Notes: a model not told the origin generated them from the sequence alone. Shown: positions 35,301 to 45,104, counted from the first letter of the stretch. The stretch is DNA of 56,261 bases from Candidatus Bacteroides intestinipullorum (GCA_018883785.1 JAHLFO010000001.1:1-56261), one strand, 5' to 3'. A program made the numbers and translations.

Positions 35301-36563
35301 ATGGTACACTTCAGACGCACGCTCATTGCGGCGATCTTGGCCACGACAGGGGTCGGGATGGCTGTCGCACAGAACAATACGAATTCACCCTATACACGCT
35401 ACGGCTACGGCCAACTGGCGGAGATTGGTTCGGCCAACAGCCGTGCCATGGGCGGTACGGCTTATGCCTTGCGCGATCCCCTGCACGTCAATTCCGCCAA
35501 TCCTGCTTCGTATTCAGCCGTGGATTCGCTTACCTTCATTTTTGATGGAGGCATCTCCTTGCAAAATACGAACTTCAGCAATGGGACGCAAAAGGTGAAT
35601 GCCAAGAACTCCAGCTTCGACTACATCACGATGCAATTCCGAGCAGCCCCTTGGGCGGGTATCAGCCTCGGCCTGTTGCCCTATGCCAACGTGGGCTATA
35701 ACATCAGCGAATATTATGCTGATGCCGATACGCAGGAAGCTTCCAGCTCCTTGAGCTATACGGGCGATGGAGGCTTGCACCAAGTCTATCTGGGGGCAGG
35801 CTTCAAGGTGTTCAAAGGCTTGTCACTGGGTGCAAATATGTCTTTCTTTTGGGGCTCGGTGACCCGCACGCGCACCCTCAGTTTCCCATACGATGCCACG
35901 AAGTTTGCTACTATTATTAATAATGAGGTGAATGTAAAGACTTGGAAGCTGGACATTGGTGCCCAATACACGCTCAACTTAGGGAAGAAGAACGCCCTCA
36001 CCGTGGGTGCAGTCTATTCGCCCGGCCATGAGATGAGCCATAGCGCCTACGAATATCGCCAGACGGGCACCGACGCCAATGCCTCCTATAGCCAGCAAGA
36101 GATTCCCGGACATTATGACCTGCCCTCATCGTGGGGAGTAGGTTTGGCTTACGTGTATGACCAACGCCTGACCTTGGCGGCCGACTTCATGTCGCAAGAT
36201 TGGCAAGACGCTGCCTACGAGGGGAGCAAAGACGTCTTCTGTCGGCGCACGCGCTTCTCCTTCGGCGCAGAGATGATTCCCAATCCTATGGGACGTAACT
36301 ACCTGTCGCGCATCAAGTATCGGGTGGGAGCTTTTGTCTCCAAGCCATATTATAAGATAGAGGGTGTCCGTGCAGCCGATGAGTATGGCGTCACGGCAGG
36401 ATTTGGCCTCCCCGTGCCCCGTACACGCTCCATGTTGAGCATTTCCGGCCAATACGTCCGTACACAGGGTGCCCGGGCCAACTTCCTCGACGAGAATATC
36501 CTGCGCATTTGCGTGGGCATCACTTTCAATGAGCGTTGGTTCTTCAAGCGTAAGGTGGATTAA
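35301..36563 (+). CDS. Outer-membrane beta-barrel protein (FadL/OmpP1-like)
   Basis: The 420-residue protein starts with a signal peptide (RRTLIAAILATTGVGMAVAQ). The mature part opens with NSPYTRYGYGQLAEIGSANS and GTAYALRDPLHVNSANPASY, a pattern common at the N-terminus of Bacteroidota FadL-like barrels, where it forms the inner plug. Alternating polar and aromatic strands follow, and the last residues, ICVGITFNERWFFKRKVD, give a plausible closing strand. It may move hydrophobic compounds across the outer membrane; the cargo is unknown. The next gene, lptC, starts 39 bp after the stop. Confidence 0.82.
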   Translation: MVHFRRTLIAAILATTGVGMAVAQNNTNSPYTRYGYGQLAEIGSANSRAMGGTAYALRDPLHVNSANPASYSAVDSLTFIFDGGISLQNTNFSNGTQKVNAKNSSFDYITMQFRAAPWAGISLGLLPYANVGYNISEYYADADTQEASSSLSYTGDGGLHQVYLGAGFKVFKGLSLGANMSFFWGSVTRTRTLSFPYDATKFATIINNEVNVKTWKLDIGAQYTLNLGKKNALTVGAVYSPGHEMSHSAYEYRQTGTDANASYSQQEIPGHYDLPSSWGVGLAYVYDQRLTLAADFMSQDWQDAAYEGSKDVFCRRTRFSFGAEMIPNPMGRNYLSRIKYRVGAFVSKPYYKIEGVRAADEYGVTAGFGLPVPRTRSMLSISGQYVRTQGARANFLDENILRICVGITFNERWFFKRKVD

Positions 36564-36602
36564 ATGTGGGGAAAGACTTGCCATTCAATATCGCGCTATC
36601 CG

Positions 36603-37271
36603 ATGGATAAATTCACGGCTTTTTTCTTTCTGGTGCTTCTGCTGGCGTCTTGCTCCGGGCGGGACAAGCAGTTAGGCGCGGCTATCACCGAGCGTGATTC
36701 TCTGCCAGTGATGGATACGCGGGGCGTTACCACGCTCATCTCTGACTCCGGCCTCATACGCTATCGCATCAAGACTGAAGAATGGAAAGTTTTCGACCGA
36801 AAGACCCCGCCTTATTGGGCTTTTGAGAAAGGGGTTTATTTGGAGAAGTTCGATACCCTCTTCCAAGTGGAGGCCAGCATCGAAGCTGATACTGCATATT
36901 TCTATAATAAAGAGGAGTTATGGAAGCTTGTGCGCAATGTCCATATCCAAAATCTCAAAGGAGAGAAATTTGATACGGACTTGCTCTATTGGGATCAAAA
37001 CAAAGGCCGGGTATGGTCCGACCAGTTCATACGCATCGAGCAACCCGACCGCATCATCACCGGGCGAGGCTTTGAATCCAATCAGGAAATGACGGTTTAT
37101 ACCATTCACAAGCCTGAGGGCATTTTCTACGTGGACGAGCAAGAGGCTTCTGCTTCCAACGATTCGATACCTGCTGATTCGCTTCCTGCCGATACCCTCG
37201 AACCTATTCCTGCAGAGACGCTTCGAGTAGCTCCTGCACGAACTCCGTCAGTAAGGAGGAAAGCACTATGA
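36603..37271 (+). CDS. lptC: LPS export lipoprotein LptC
   Basis: The 222-residue protein has a lipoprotein-like head (FFFLVLLLASCSG, Cys near residue 16), then a periplasmic beta-jellyroll with VMDTRGVTTLISDSGLIRYR, WAFEKGVYLEKFDT and ITGRGFESNQEMTVYTIHKP, the pattern of the LptC family. It would carry lipid A from LptBFG to LptA. A Pro/Ala/Ser-rich tail of about 40 residues is added at the C-terminus. The ATG at 36603 starts the signal directly; an in-frame ATG at 36564 would give a poor signal. The stop overlaps the next start by 4 bp. Confidence 0.85.
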   Translation: MDKFTAFFFLVLLLASCSGRDKQLGAAITERDSLPVMDTRGVTTLISDSGLIRYRIKTEEWKVFDRKTPPYWAFEKGVYLEKFDTLFQVEASIEADTAYFYNKEELWKLVRNVHIQNLKGEKFDTDLLYWDQNKGRVWSDQFIRIEQPDRIITGRGFESNQEMTVYTIHKPEGIFYVDEQEASASNDSIPADSLPADTLEPIPAETLRVAPARTPSVRRKAL

Positions 37272-38188
37272 ATCGTTTGGCGTGGCGTTTGCTGAAAGCT
37301 TTTTTGCTGGTGTGTATAGTGCTGGTAAGCGTGCGCTTGCTGGACGACATGCTTCCTCCGCGCATTTTGGCCAGTCCTTTTGTATTGATCTTGATACAGG
37401 TGCTTGTGGCATCCTTCCTTGCTTTGGGGGTATGCGAGTTTCTGCCTCGTCTTTTCCGGCAATTCAAGGCGGCCTCCCTTGCCCGGCAGATGGAGGGGGA
37501 GAGCAAGGATACGGAGGTGCAGATCTATCAGAATGCTTTAGATTTTTCCACGGTCAAGATACGCGATTGCATCGTACCCCGCCCTGAAGTGGTAGCTATC
37601 GGCATTGATCAGACTTTGGACGAGCTGAAAGGGCTTTTTATCGAGTCGGGCCTTTCCAAAATTATTGTTTACGAGGATAATATAGACAATGTGGTGGGGT
37701 ATATCCACTCTTCCGAGATGTTTCGCAATCCGCCCGATTGGCGTGAATGCGTCAAATCCGTGCCTATTGTGCCCGAAACTATGCCCGCCAGCAACCTGAT
37801 GAAGCTCTTCATGCAGCAGAAAAAGACGTTGGCCGTGGTGGTGGACGAATTCGGGGGCACGTCCGGCATCGTTTCTTTGGAAGATCTCGTTGAAGAAATT
37901 CTGGGTGACATAGAAGATGAACATGACAACGTCTCCTACGTCTGCAAGCAGGTGGCGCCGGACGAGTATGTGCTTTCCGCCCGCCTCGAAATAAGCAAGG
38001 TGAACGAAACCTTTGGCTTGGACTTGCCCGAGTCGGATGACTATATGACTATCGGAGGATTGATATTGAGCCGGTATCAAAATTTTCCTAAACCTCATGA
38101 GGTGGTGACTATCGGGCGGTATAAGTTCAAGATATTGCGCCTGACGGCTACAAAAATCGAGCTTGTACGCCTCAAAGTCACGGAATGA
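37268..38188 (+). CDS. CBS-pair/CorC-HlyC domain membrane protein with shortened DUF21 region
   Basis: The 306-residue protein has two hydrophobic segments (about 8-25 and 38-58), then FLPRLFRQ, then a charged link, a CBS pair (about 100-210: RDCIVPRPEVVAIGIDQTLD, VVDEFGGTSGIVSLEDLVEE) and a CorC/HlyC C-terminal domain (about 225-303). Full relatives, annotated hemolysin family or CNNM-like, have about 420 residues with four spans. Here the first span and the region after the EFLP motif seem missing while the frame stays open. It could be a compact natural form or a deletion product. It overlaps lptC by 4 bp. Confidence 0.85.
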   Translation: MNRLAWRLLKAFLLVCIVLVSVRLLDDMLPPRILASPFVLILIQVLVASFLALGVCEFLPRLFRQFKAASLARQMEGESKDTEVQIYQNALDFSTVKIRDCIVPRPEVVAIGIDQTLDELKGLFIESGLSKIIVYEDNIDNVVGYIHSSEMFRNPPDWRECVKSVPIVPETMPASNLMKLFMQQKKTLAVVVDEFGGTSGIVSLEDLVEEILGDIEDEHDNVSYVCKQVAPDEYVLSARLEISKVNETFGLDLPESDDYMTIGGLILSRYQNFPKPHEVVTIGRYKFKILRLTATKIELVRLKVTE

Positions 38189-38312
38189 GCCCGTTGGATG
38201 CAATTTTTTCTCGAATAAGTAGAAGCGTATTTGCATTTTTTGTATCTTCGTGCCCTAATTTGAGAAGCATAGAAAACAAGTAATAAATAATAAAATTCAT
38301 TTTAACTAAAAA

Positions 38313-40454
38313 ATGGCAACATTACAGAAAATTCGGTCGAAAGGACCATTATTGGTGATCGCGGTCGGTTTGGCTCTGTTCGCGTTTATTGCAGGCGATG
38401 CCTGGCAAGTGATGCAACCACACCAGTCGCAAAACGTAGGAGAAGTGGACGGAGAGAAAGTTTCCGCCCAGGAATATCAAGAATTGGTGGAAGAATACAC
38501 CGAGGTGGTGAAGATGTCCAGCAATGTCAATTCTTTGCCCGAGGAGCAGATCAACCGTCTGCAAGACGAAGTGTGGCGCACCTATGTGGAGAACAAGCTG
38601 ATTGAGAAAGAAGCCCGTGCGCTCGGTTTGGAGGTGTCCGACGCTGAATTGCAAGCTATCATCAAAGCCGGTACGCATCCTCTGCTTCAGGGACTGCCTT
38701 TCCGCAACCCGCAGACGGGTACTTTCGATAGAGATATGCTCAACAAGTTCCTCGTGGATTATTCGCGTATGAACCAGGCGCAGATGCCCGCCGAATATGC
38801 GGAGTATTACCAGAAACTCTACAACTACTGGTCTTTCATCGAAAAGACACTTGTCCAGACCCGCTTGCGCGAGAAGTACATGGCGCTCGTGTCCAATGCC
38901 CTTATCTCCAATCCGGTGGAGGCACAGAATGCTTACGATGCTCGTGTCAACCAGTCCGATTTGCTTTTGGCCGCCGTGCCCTACTCTTCGGTGTCCGATT
39001 CTTTGGTGAGCGTGTCCGACGAGGAAGTGCGTGCCGCTTATGACCAGAAGAAAGAGCAGTTCAAGCAATATGTGGAGACCCGCAACATCAGCTATATCGA
39101 CGTGCAGGTGACCGCCAGCGATGAAGACCGTGCCGCCCTGCAGAAGGAAATGGAAGACTATGTTGCCCAAATGGGTGGAGACAAAGTGAAGGATTATGCT
39201 ACATTCGTGCGCTCCACAGGTTCGGATGTGCCGTATGTGGATTTGTTCTACACGACGCGTACGCTTCCGTCTGATGTTGTAGCCCGTCTCGACTCCGTAT
39301 CTACAGGTGACGTCTTTGGTCCCTACTACAATGCTGCGGACAATACCCTGAATGCTTTCAAGAAGCTGGCCAAGGCATCCATGCCCGACTCTGTACAGTA
39401 TCGTCAGATTCAGGTCGTAGCCGAGACGCCCGCCAAGACCATCGAGCTGGCCGACAGCATCTGCACTGCCCTCAAGGGAGGAGCAGACTTTGCTGAACTG
39501 GCCAAGAAGTATGGGCAGACAGGTGAAGCCACTTGGATCTCTTCCGCCAACTACGAAGGGGCTGCTATTGACAATGACAATTTGAAGTATATCAATGCCA
39601 TCATCTCCGGCAAGGAAAAGGAAGTGCAAAACCTCGCTTTGGGACAAGCCAACGTCATCCTCCAGGTGATGGACAAGAAAGCGCCCAAGGATAAGTATAA
39701 AGTAGCCGTGGTGAAGCGCGTGGTAGAATTCAGCAAGGAGACCTACAGCAAGGCATACAACAACTTCAGCCAGTTTATCGCTACCAACAACACGTATGAG
39801 AAGATGGTGGCCAATGCTGAAGATGCCGGTTATCGTCTCCTCCAGCGCAACGATTTGAGCAGCGTTGAGCATGGTATCGGTGGCATCCGCGATACGAAGG
39901 AAGCTTTGCGTTGGGCTTTCAACGCTAAGCCTGGCGAAGTGTCCGGATTGATCGAGTGTGGCGACAACGACCACATGCTGATGGTGGGTCTCTCTGCGAT
40001 TATCCCGGAAGGCTACCGTCCTCTCTCGCTGGTACAGAATCAGCTTCGCTTCGACCTTATCCGGGACAAGAAGGCTGAAAAGATCATGGCAGACATGCAA
40101 GCCGCTGGCGCATCCACATTCGACCAGTATAAAGCAATGGCTAATGCTGTGAGCGATTCGGTGAAGCACGTCACTTTCGGTGCTCCTGCCTATGTGCCCG
40201 CTTTGCGTAGTAGCGAACCTCTGGTAGGTGCTTACGCTTCGGTGAGCGAACAAGGCCAGCTGAGCCAGCCGCTGAAGGGCAATGCCGGTGTCTTTGTGCT
40301 GCAGTCCTATGCCAAGGAGAAAACGAACGAAGAGTATAATGAAGAAAACGAGATGAACTCACAGGCTTCCATGCATGCCCGTCTGGCCAATCAGTTGCTG
40401 AACGACCTCTACCTGAAAGCCGAAGTGAAGGACTCGCGTTACTTGTTCTTCTAA
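38313..40454 (+). CDS. PpiD/SurA-like periplasmic peptidylprolyl isomerase
   Basis: This 713-residue protein is anchored by one N-terminal span (LLVIAVGLALFAFIAGDAW). A SurA N-like chaperone domain follows (GEVDGEKVSAQEYQELVEE), then a parvulin-type segment around residues 355-460 (VQYRQIQVVAE, GADFAELAKKYGQ) and a second parvulin-like region in the C-terminal half. It resembles PpiD, a folding helper near the Sec translocon. Long parvulin-like chaperones of this kind are usual in Bacteroidota. An intrinsic terminator follows at 40519. Confidence 0.9.
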   Translation: MATLQKIRSKGPLLVIAVGLALFAFIAGDAWQVMQPHQSQNVGEVDGEKVSAQEYQELVEEYTEVVKMSSNVNSLPEEQINRLQDEVWRTYVENKLIEKEARALGLEVSDAELQAIIKAGTHPLLQGLPFRNPQTGTFDRDMLNKFLVDYSRMNQAQMPAEYAEYYQKLYNYWSFIEKTLVQTRLREKYMALVSNALISNPVEAQNAYDARVNQSDLLLAAVPYSSVSDSLVSVSDEEVRAAYDQKKEQFKQYVETRNISYIDVQVTASDEDRAALQKEMEDYVAQMGGDKVKDYATFVRSTGSDVPYVDLFYTTRTLPSDVVARLDSVSTGDVFGPYYNAADNTLNAFKKLAKASMPDSVQYRQIQVVAETPAKTIELADSICTALKGGADFAELAKKYGQTGEATWISSANYEGAAIDNDNLKYINAIISGKEKEVQNLALGQANVILQVMDKKAPKDKYKVAVVKRVVEFSKETYSKAYNNFSQFIATNNTYEKMVANAEDAGYRLLQRNDLSSVEHGIGGIRDTKEALRWAFNAKPGEVSGLIECGDNDHMLMVGLSAIIPEGYRPLSLVQNQLRFDLIRDKKAEKIMADMQAAGASTFDQYKAMANAVSDSVKHVTFGAPAYVPALRSSEPLVGAYASVSEQGQLSQPLKGNAGVFVLQSYAKEKTNEEYNEENEMNSQASMHARLANQLLNDLYLKAEVKDSRYLFF

Positions 40455-40518
40455 GATCTGACCTTGGCTAAAGGTATTTCTACCTTTGCATAAGAATAAT
40501 AAACGTGATAAGATGAAA

Positions 40519-40546
40519 GGTGTCTCGAAGGCGGGACACCTTTTTT
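40519..40546 (+). terminator. Intrinsic terminator after the PpiD-like gene
   Basis: GGTGTCTC (40519-40526) pairs with GGGACACC (40533-40540), with one T-G pair, over a 6-nt loop, followed by T6. Confidence 0.88.
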
Positions 40547-40579
40547 CTTTTGGGGAGTGGACTTATGCGGCATAATTCT

Positions 40580-40587
40580 TATCTTTG
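40580..40587 (+). promoter_or_regulatory. Candidate -7 box for the rlmN operon
   Basis: TATCTTTG followed by CA is an exact -7 box, 29 bp before the rlmN ATG. The region 19-21 bp upstream does not match TTTG. Its position makes the in-frame TTG/ATG starts upstream of 40617 unlikely. Confidence 0.5.
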
Positions 40588-40616
40588 CACTTCAATTAGG
40601 AGAAGAAAGAATAATC

Positions 40617-41651
40617 ATGCAAAAGAAAGCCCTTTTAGGTCTGACGCTTGCCGAATTGCAAGCGTTGGTAAATTCGATCGGGATGCCGGCATTTTCTGCC
40701 CGGCAAATCGCTTCGTGGCTTTATGATAAGAAGGTGAGTAGTATCGACCAGATGACTAATCTCTCGTTGAAGCATCGGGAACTGTTGAAGGAGATGTGCG
40801 AAGTCGGGGCGGAGCCTCCGGTAGATGCCATGCGCTCTGTGGATGGTACTGTCAAGTATCTGTACCGGATCGGCGAAGGGCATTTTGTGGAAGCCGTTTT
40901 CATCCCCGATCACGACCGGGCTACGCTCTGTGTGTCTTCACAAGTGGGCTGCAAGATGAATTGCCGCTTCTGCATGACGGGCAAGCAAGGCTTTTCCGCT
41001 AATCTGACAGCCGGACAAATCATTAACCAAATTAACTCTTTGCCCGAACGCGACCTTTTGACCAATGTTGTCATGATGGGGATGGGCGAGCCCTTGGATA
41101 ATTTGGATGAGGTTTTGAAAGCCTTGGATATCATGACTGCTCCATACGGTTATGGATGGAGCCCGAAGCGGGTGACCCTCTCTACTGTGGGGCTTCGCAA
41201 GGGATTGAAGCGATTTATGGAAGAGACGGATTGCCATTTGGCGGTCAGTCTCCATTCGCCTATCCCTCAGCAACGCCGCGAACTGATGCCAGCCGAGAAG
41301 GCTTTTTCTATCATTGAGGTGGTTGACTTCCTGCGGAAATATGATTTCAGCAAGCAGCGCCGCTTGTCTTTTGAATATATCCTTTTCAAGGGAGTCAATG
41401 ACTCTCCTCTCCATGCGCGCGAGTTGGTCAAGCTGCTTCGTGGATTAGACTGTCGAATCAATCTGATTCGCTTCCATGCCATCCCCGGGGTAGACTTGCA
41501 AGGGTGCGATCCGGAGGCCATGACTGCCTTCCGGGATTTCCTGACTTCGCATGGCGTTTTTACAACGATACGGGCGTCCCGTGGTGAAGACATCTTTGCC
41601 GCTTGTGGCATGTTGTCTACGGCCAAGATGGAAGAAAATGAACAGAATTAA
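40617..41651 (+). CDS. rlmN: 23S rRNA (adenine-C2)-methyltransferase RlmN
   Basis: RlmN is a radical-SAM enzyme that methylates A2503 of 23S rRNA and A37 of some tRNAs. The 344-residue protein has the N-terminal helical domain (GMPAFSARQIASWLYDKKV), the cluster motif GCKMNCRFCMTGKQGF (Cys-x3-Cys-x2-Cys) and the methylated-cysteine region near the C-terminus (ASRGEDIFAACGML). All key residues are intact. The ATG at 40617 is chosen because the -7 box at 40580 lies upstream. It is first in a seven-gene rightward run to secG. Confidence 0.96.
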   Translation: MQKKALLGLTLAELQALVNSIGMPAFSARQIASWLYDKKVSSIDQMTNLSLKHRELLKEMCEVGAEPPVDAMRSVDGTVKYLYRIGEGHFVEAVFIPDHDRATLCVSSQVGCKMNCRFCMTGKQGFSANLTAGQIINQINSLPERDLLTNVVMMGMGEPLDNLDEVLKALDIMTAPYGYGWSPKRVTLSTVGLRKGLKRFMEETDCHLAVSLHSPIPQQRRELMPAEKAFSIIEVVDFLRKYDFSKQRRLSFEYILFKGVNDSPLHARELVKLLRGLDCRINLIRFHAIPGVDLQGCDPEAMTAFRDFLTSHGVFTTIRASRGEDIFAACGMLSTAKMEENEQN

Positions 41652-41678
41652 TATAAATTATCAACCTCGTTGAGGCAG

Positions 41679-42719
41679 ATGTACGCCATTCTTCGTAGCT
41701 TTGTATGGATGAAGTGGCTCGTGCTGGGATGCCTGTTCGCTTCGTGCGGGTCAGGCAAGGGGAGCGGGTTGACGCCTACATCGACAGGAAGGCCTTATGA
41801 GCTGCTGGTAGTCGCTGATTCGAGTTTCTGGGGGCGTCCTGCGGGCCGTGCCTTGTTTGAGGTGTTGGATACTGATCTGCCTGGATTGCCCCAGGCGGAG
41901 CGTGCATTCAGGCTGATGTATGCCTCTCCACATCATTTCGATGCCATTCTGAAACTGGTGCGGAACATCGTAGTGGTGCAAGTGGATAGTGTGTGCTGTA
42001 CGCGGGCATCATTGGCCTATGCAGAGGATGTGTACGCTTTTCCGCAAGCCATCTTGTTTCTGCGGGCTCCGGATGAAGCATCGTTCGTTCATCTGGTGAA
42101 ACAACGCCGGGCGGACATTCTGGATTGCTTTACGGAGGCGGAACGGAAACGCCGGATGGCGTGGCTGGCGGAAAATCACAACCGGCAGATGGATCAGCTG
42201 GCCAAGGAGATGTTTGGATGTTCCGTGTGGTTGCCCGCGGAGTTGGCATCTTATAAAGTAGGCAAGGACTTCCTTTGGGCGGGTAGCAACGGAGCTTTGG
42301 TAGATGAGAATTTTGTGTTATATGCCTTCCCTTATGAGGATACAAGGGTATTCACAAAATCAGGATTCATTCATAAGCGTGATTCGGTGATGAAGGTCAA
42401 TATTCCTGGTGCACGCGAAGGAATGTATATGACGACAGATTCGCTCCTGACCGATATTCGTCCAATCACCGTGCAAGGCAAGCCTGTTTGGGAAGCACGG
42501 GGATTATGGCACGTGCAGGGCGATTTCATGGGAGGCCCATTCGTGTCACATTTGCAAGTAGACGAGGCGAATAGGCGGGTCGTCGTGAGTGAAATTTTTG
42601 TCTATGCGCCGGGGCGTTCGAAGCGTAATCTGGTGAGGCAATTGGAGGCATCGCTCTATACACTCAGGTTGCCACAGACGGAACAGACTGATACAATCGG
42701 AATAAAGAATAACTATTAA
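41679..42719 (+). CDS. DUF4837 family lipoprotein
   Basis: The 346-residue protein has a lipoprotein signal (WLVLGCLFASCGSGKG, lipidated Cys near residue 22) and a body with GRPYELLVVADSSFWGRPAG and a C-terminal VSEIFVYAPGRSKRNLVRQLEASLY, both typical of DUF4837 in Bacteroidales. Its role is unknown. The ATG at 41679 gives a signal of normal length; the ATG at 41709 would leave only 12 residues and the TTG at 41670 adds three residues. It lies 27 bp after rlmN and 13 bp before pdxA. Confidence 0.87.
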   Translation: MYAILRSFVWMKWLVLGCLFASCGSGKGSGLTPTSTGRPYELLVVADSSFWGRPAGRALFEVLDTDLPGLPQAERAFRLMYASPHHFDAILKLVRNIVVVQVDSVCCTRASLAYAEDVYAFPQAILFLRAPDEASFVHLVKQRRADILDCFTEAERKRRMAWLAENHNRQMDQLAKEMFGCSVWLPAELASYKVGKDFLWAGSNGALVDENFVLYAFPYEDTRVFTKSGFIHKRDSVMKVNIPGAREGMYMTTDSLLTDIRPITVQGKPVWEARGLWHVQGDFMGGPFVSHLQVDEANRRVVVSEIFVYAPGRSKRNLVRQLEASLYTLRLPQTEQTDTIGIKNNY

Positions 42720-42732
42720 ACAAGAGCAAGAT

Positions 42733-43830
42733 ATGGAAGATAATAAGATAAGAATAGGCATCACGCATGGTGATATAAATGGTGTAGGGTATGAGGTTAT
42801 CCTGAAAACCTTTTCTGACCCTTTGATGTTGGACTTGTGTACGCCGGTGATTTACGGATCGCCCAAGGTAGCAGCCTACCATCGTAAGGCAATGGACCTG
42901 GCTACGAATTTCAGTATCATCACGTCGGCTACGGAGGCCGCTCATGGGCGCCTGAGTGTGTTGAACTGCACAGATGACGAAGTGAAAGTGGAGTTTTCCA
43001 AAGCCGATCCTGGTGCTGGTAAAGCCGCGCTGGATGCTTTGGAACGGGCTGTGGAAGATTATAAGGCGGGATTGATCGACGCATTGGTCACGGCACCCAT
43101 CAACAAGCATACCATCCATTCCGAGCAATTTGATTTTCCCGGTCATACGGAGTACATTGAGCAACGCTTGGGCAACGGGGACAAGGCGTTGATGATTCTG
43201 ATGAAAGGAGATTTCCGCGTTGCGCTGGTGACGGGACACATCCCGGTCAGCCAGATAGCTCCGACGCTGACCAAGGACTTGATTAAGGAGAAACTGGCCA
43301 TCTTCAATCGCTCGCTGAAGCAGGATTTTGGCATCAGTGCCCCCCGCATCGCTGTCTTCTCGCTGAATCCTCACGCCGGAGATGGCGGACTGCTGGGCAC
43401 TGAGGAAGAGGAAATTATCATCCCCGCCTTGAAGGAGATGGCAGCTCAAGGCGTTTTGTGCTATGGCCCCTATCCGGCAGACGGTTTTATGGGGTCGGGC
43501 AATTTCACCCGTTTTGATGGCATCCTCGCCATGTATCATGACCAAGGTTTGGCTCCGTTCAAGGCGTTGGCCATGGATGAGGGTGTCAATTTCACCGCAG
43601 GCTTGCCAGTGGTGCGCACATCGCCTGCTCACGGCACGGCATACGACATCGCCGGGAAAGGTATGGCGTCGGAGGACTCTTTCCGTCAAGCCGTCTATGT
43701 GGCTATCGACGTTTTCCGCAATCGCCAACGCGACAAGGAGGCGCACGCCAACCCCTTGCGTAAGCAGTATTACGAGAAGCGGGATGATAGTGATAAACTG
43801 AAACTGGACAATGCAGAAGAGGAGTTGTAA
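42733..43830 (+). CDS. pdxA: 4-hydroxythreonine-4-phosphate dehydrogenase PdxA
   Basis: PdxA oxidises 4-phosphohydroxythreonine; the product is the amino-ketone that PdxJ joins to DXP. The 365-residue protein starts IGITHGDINGVGYEVILKTF and contains DALVTAPINKHTIH, GHTEYIEQRL with a metal His, and MYHDQGLAPFKALAMDEGVN with the second His. The pdxJ gene is at 3308, so the window contains both enzymes of the ring-closing branch, in separate operons. It ends 5 bp before the sigma-54 activator gene. Confidence 0.96.
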   Translation: MEDNKIRIGITHGDINGVGYEVILKTFSDPLMLDLCTPVIYGSPKVAAYHRKAMDLATNFSIITSATEAAHGRLSVLNCTDDEVKVEFSKADPGAGKAALDALERAVEDYKAGLIDALVTAPINKHTIHSEQFDFPGHTEYIEQRLGNGDKALMILMKGDFRVALVTGHIPVSQIAPTLTKDLIKEKLAIFNRSLKQDFGISAPRIAVFSLNPHAGDGGLLGTEEEEIIIPALKEMAAQGVLCYGPYPADGFMGSGNFTRFDGILAMYHDQGLAPFKALAMDEGVNFTAGLPVVRTSPAHGTAYDIAGKGMASEDSFRQAVYVAIDVFRNRQRDKEAHANPLRKQYYEKRDDSDKLKLDNAEEEL

Positions 43831-43835
43831 GATAT

Positions 43836-45104
43836 ATGACTAAAGCTGAAATCCAACAAGTCAAGCTCCGTTTTGGCATCATTGGCAACAATGCGGGCTT
43901 GATGCGTGCCATTGACATCGCCATCCAGGTGGCGCCTACCGATCTGTCCGTGTTGATTACCGGCGAGAGCGGTGTAGGTAAGGAAAGTTTTCCGCAGATC
44001 ATTCATCAGTATAGTCGGCGCAAGCACGGGCAATACATAGCAGTCAATTGCGGCGCTATTCCCGAGGGTACTATTGATTCCGAGCTCTTTGGCCACGAGA
44101 AAGGCGCCTTTACGGGAGCCGTGAGCGAACGCAAGGGATATTTCGGCGAAGCCAATGGAGGCACTATCTTCCTGGACGAGGTAGGCGAACTTCCTTTGCC
44201 TACGCAGGCACGCCTGCTCCGTGTCCTGGAGAGCGGAGAGTTTATCAAGGTGGGGTCGTCCAAGGTAGAGAAAACTGACGTGCGCATCGTGGCAGCTACG
44301 AACGTCAACCTCAGGCAAGCCATTGCCGATGGACGCTTCCGCGAAGACTTGTTCTACCGTTTGAATACGGTGCCCATTCAGATTCCGCCTCTACGGGAGC
44401 GGGGAGAAGACGTGGTGTTGCTCTTTCGTAAGTTTGCTTCGGATTTTGCCGAGAAATACCACATGCCCGCCATTCAGTTGGCCGATGATGCCCGCCAGAT
44501 GCTGATGTCCTATGCCTGGCCGGGTAATGTCCGCCAGCTGAAGAATATCACCGAGCAGATTTCCATCATTGAGACCAACCGCGACATTACGGCGGATATT
44601 TTGCGGAATTATCTGCCCGAGCAAGACAACATGCAGCACCTCCCCGCCTTGTCCGGCAAGCGCGAGAAGAGCTTTGGGAGCGAGCGGGAGATTCTGTACC
44701 AAGTTCTCTTCGATATGCGCCAGGATGTGACCGAACTGAAGAAACTGGTGCATGAGATCATGACCGAGCGGGGAACAGCTCCTGCAAGTAGCCGGGAGGG
44801 CAATGTACCTTTCTATCCGCAAACGCCCGCTTATCAGCCTCCTCAGGCCATAATGCCTGCTCCGCCGGAATCCAATGTGCCCACCATTATCCGTCAGCCC
44901 GTCAAGCAGGCGACTCCAGTTGATGCCGACATTCAGGATACGGAAGAATATGTCGAAGAATCCTTGGCTTTGGACGATGTGGAGAAAGAAATGATTCGCA
45001 AAGCGCTCGAAAAGCACCACGGCAAGCGTAAAAGTGCTGCTCAGGACTTGAACATTTCAGAACGTACGTTATACAGAAAAATTAAAGAATATGGTTTGGA
45101 TTAA
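43836..45104 (+). CDS. Sigma-54-dependent transcriptional activator (AAA+/Fis, no receiver domain)
   Basis: The 422-residue protein contains a sigma-54 interaction AAA+ domain: Walker A GESGVGKE (43-50), the GAFTGA loop that contacts sigma-54 (90-95), Walker B GGTIFLDEVGELP (about 108-120) and the arginine finger region FREDLFYRLN. A linker rich in Pro and Gln follows and a Fis-type helix-turn-helix ends the protein (KRKSAAQDLNISERTLYRKI). There is no N-terminal receiver or sensor domain, so control must come from other partners. It shares an operon with lptE and secG and its last 14 bp overlap lptE. Confidence 0.93.
   Translation: MTKAEIQQVKLRFGIIGNNAGLMRAIDIAIQVAPTDLSVLITGESGVGKESFPQIIHQYSRRKHGQYIAVNCGAIPEGTIDSELFGHEKGAFTGAVSERKGYFGEANGGTIFLDEVGELPLPTQARLLRVLESGEFIKVGSSKVEKTDVRIVAATNVNLRQAIADGRFREDLFYRLNTVPIQIPPLRERGEDVVLLFRKFASDFAEKYHMPAIQLADDARQMLMSYAWPGNVRQLKNITEQISIIETNRDITADILRNYLPEQDNMQHLPALSGKREKSFGSEREILYQVLFDMRQDVTELKKLVHEIMTERGTAPASSREGNVPFYPQTPAYQPPQAIMPAPPESNVPTIIRQPVKQATPVDADIQDTEEYVEESLALDDVEKEMIRKALEKHHGKRKSAAQDLNISERTLYRKIKEYGLD

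Noticed and set aside
38349..40253. A 634-codon open frame on the minus strand opposite the PpiD-like gene
   Set aside because: It is complementary to a gene with clear chaperone and parvulin features; the translation is His-rich and matches no family.
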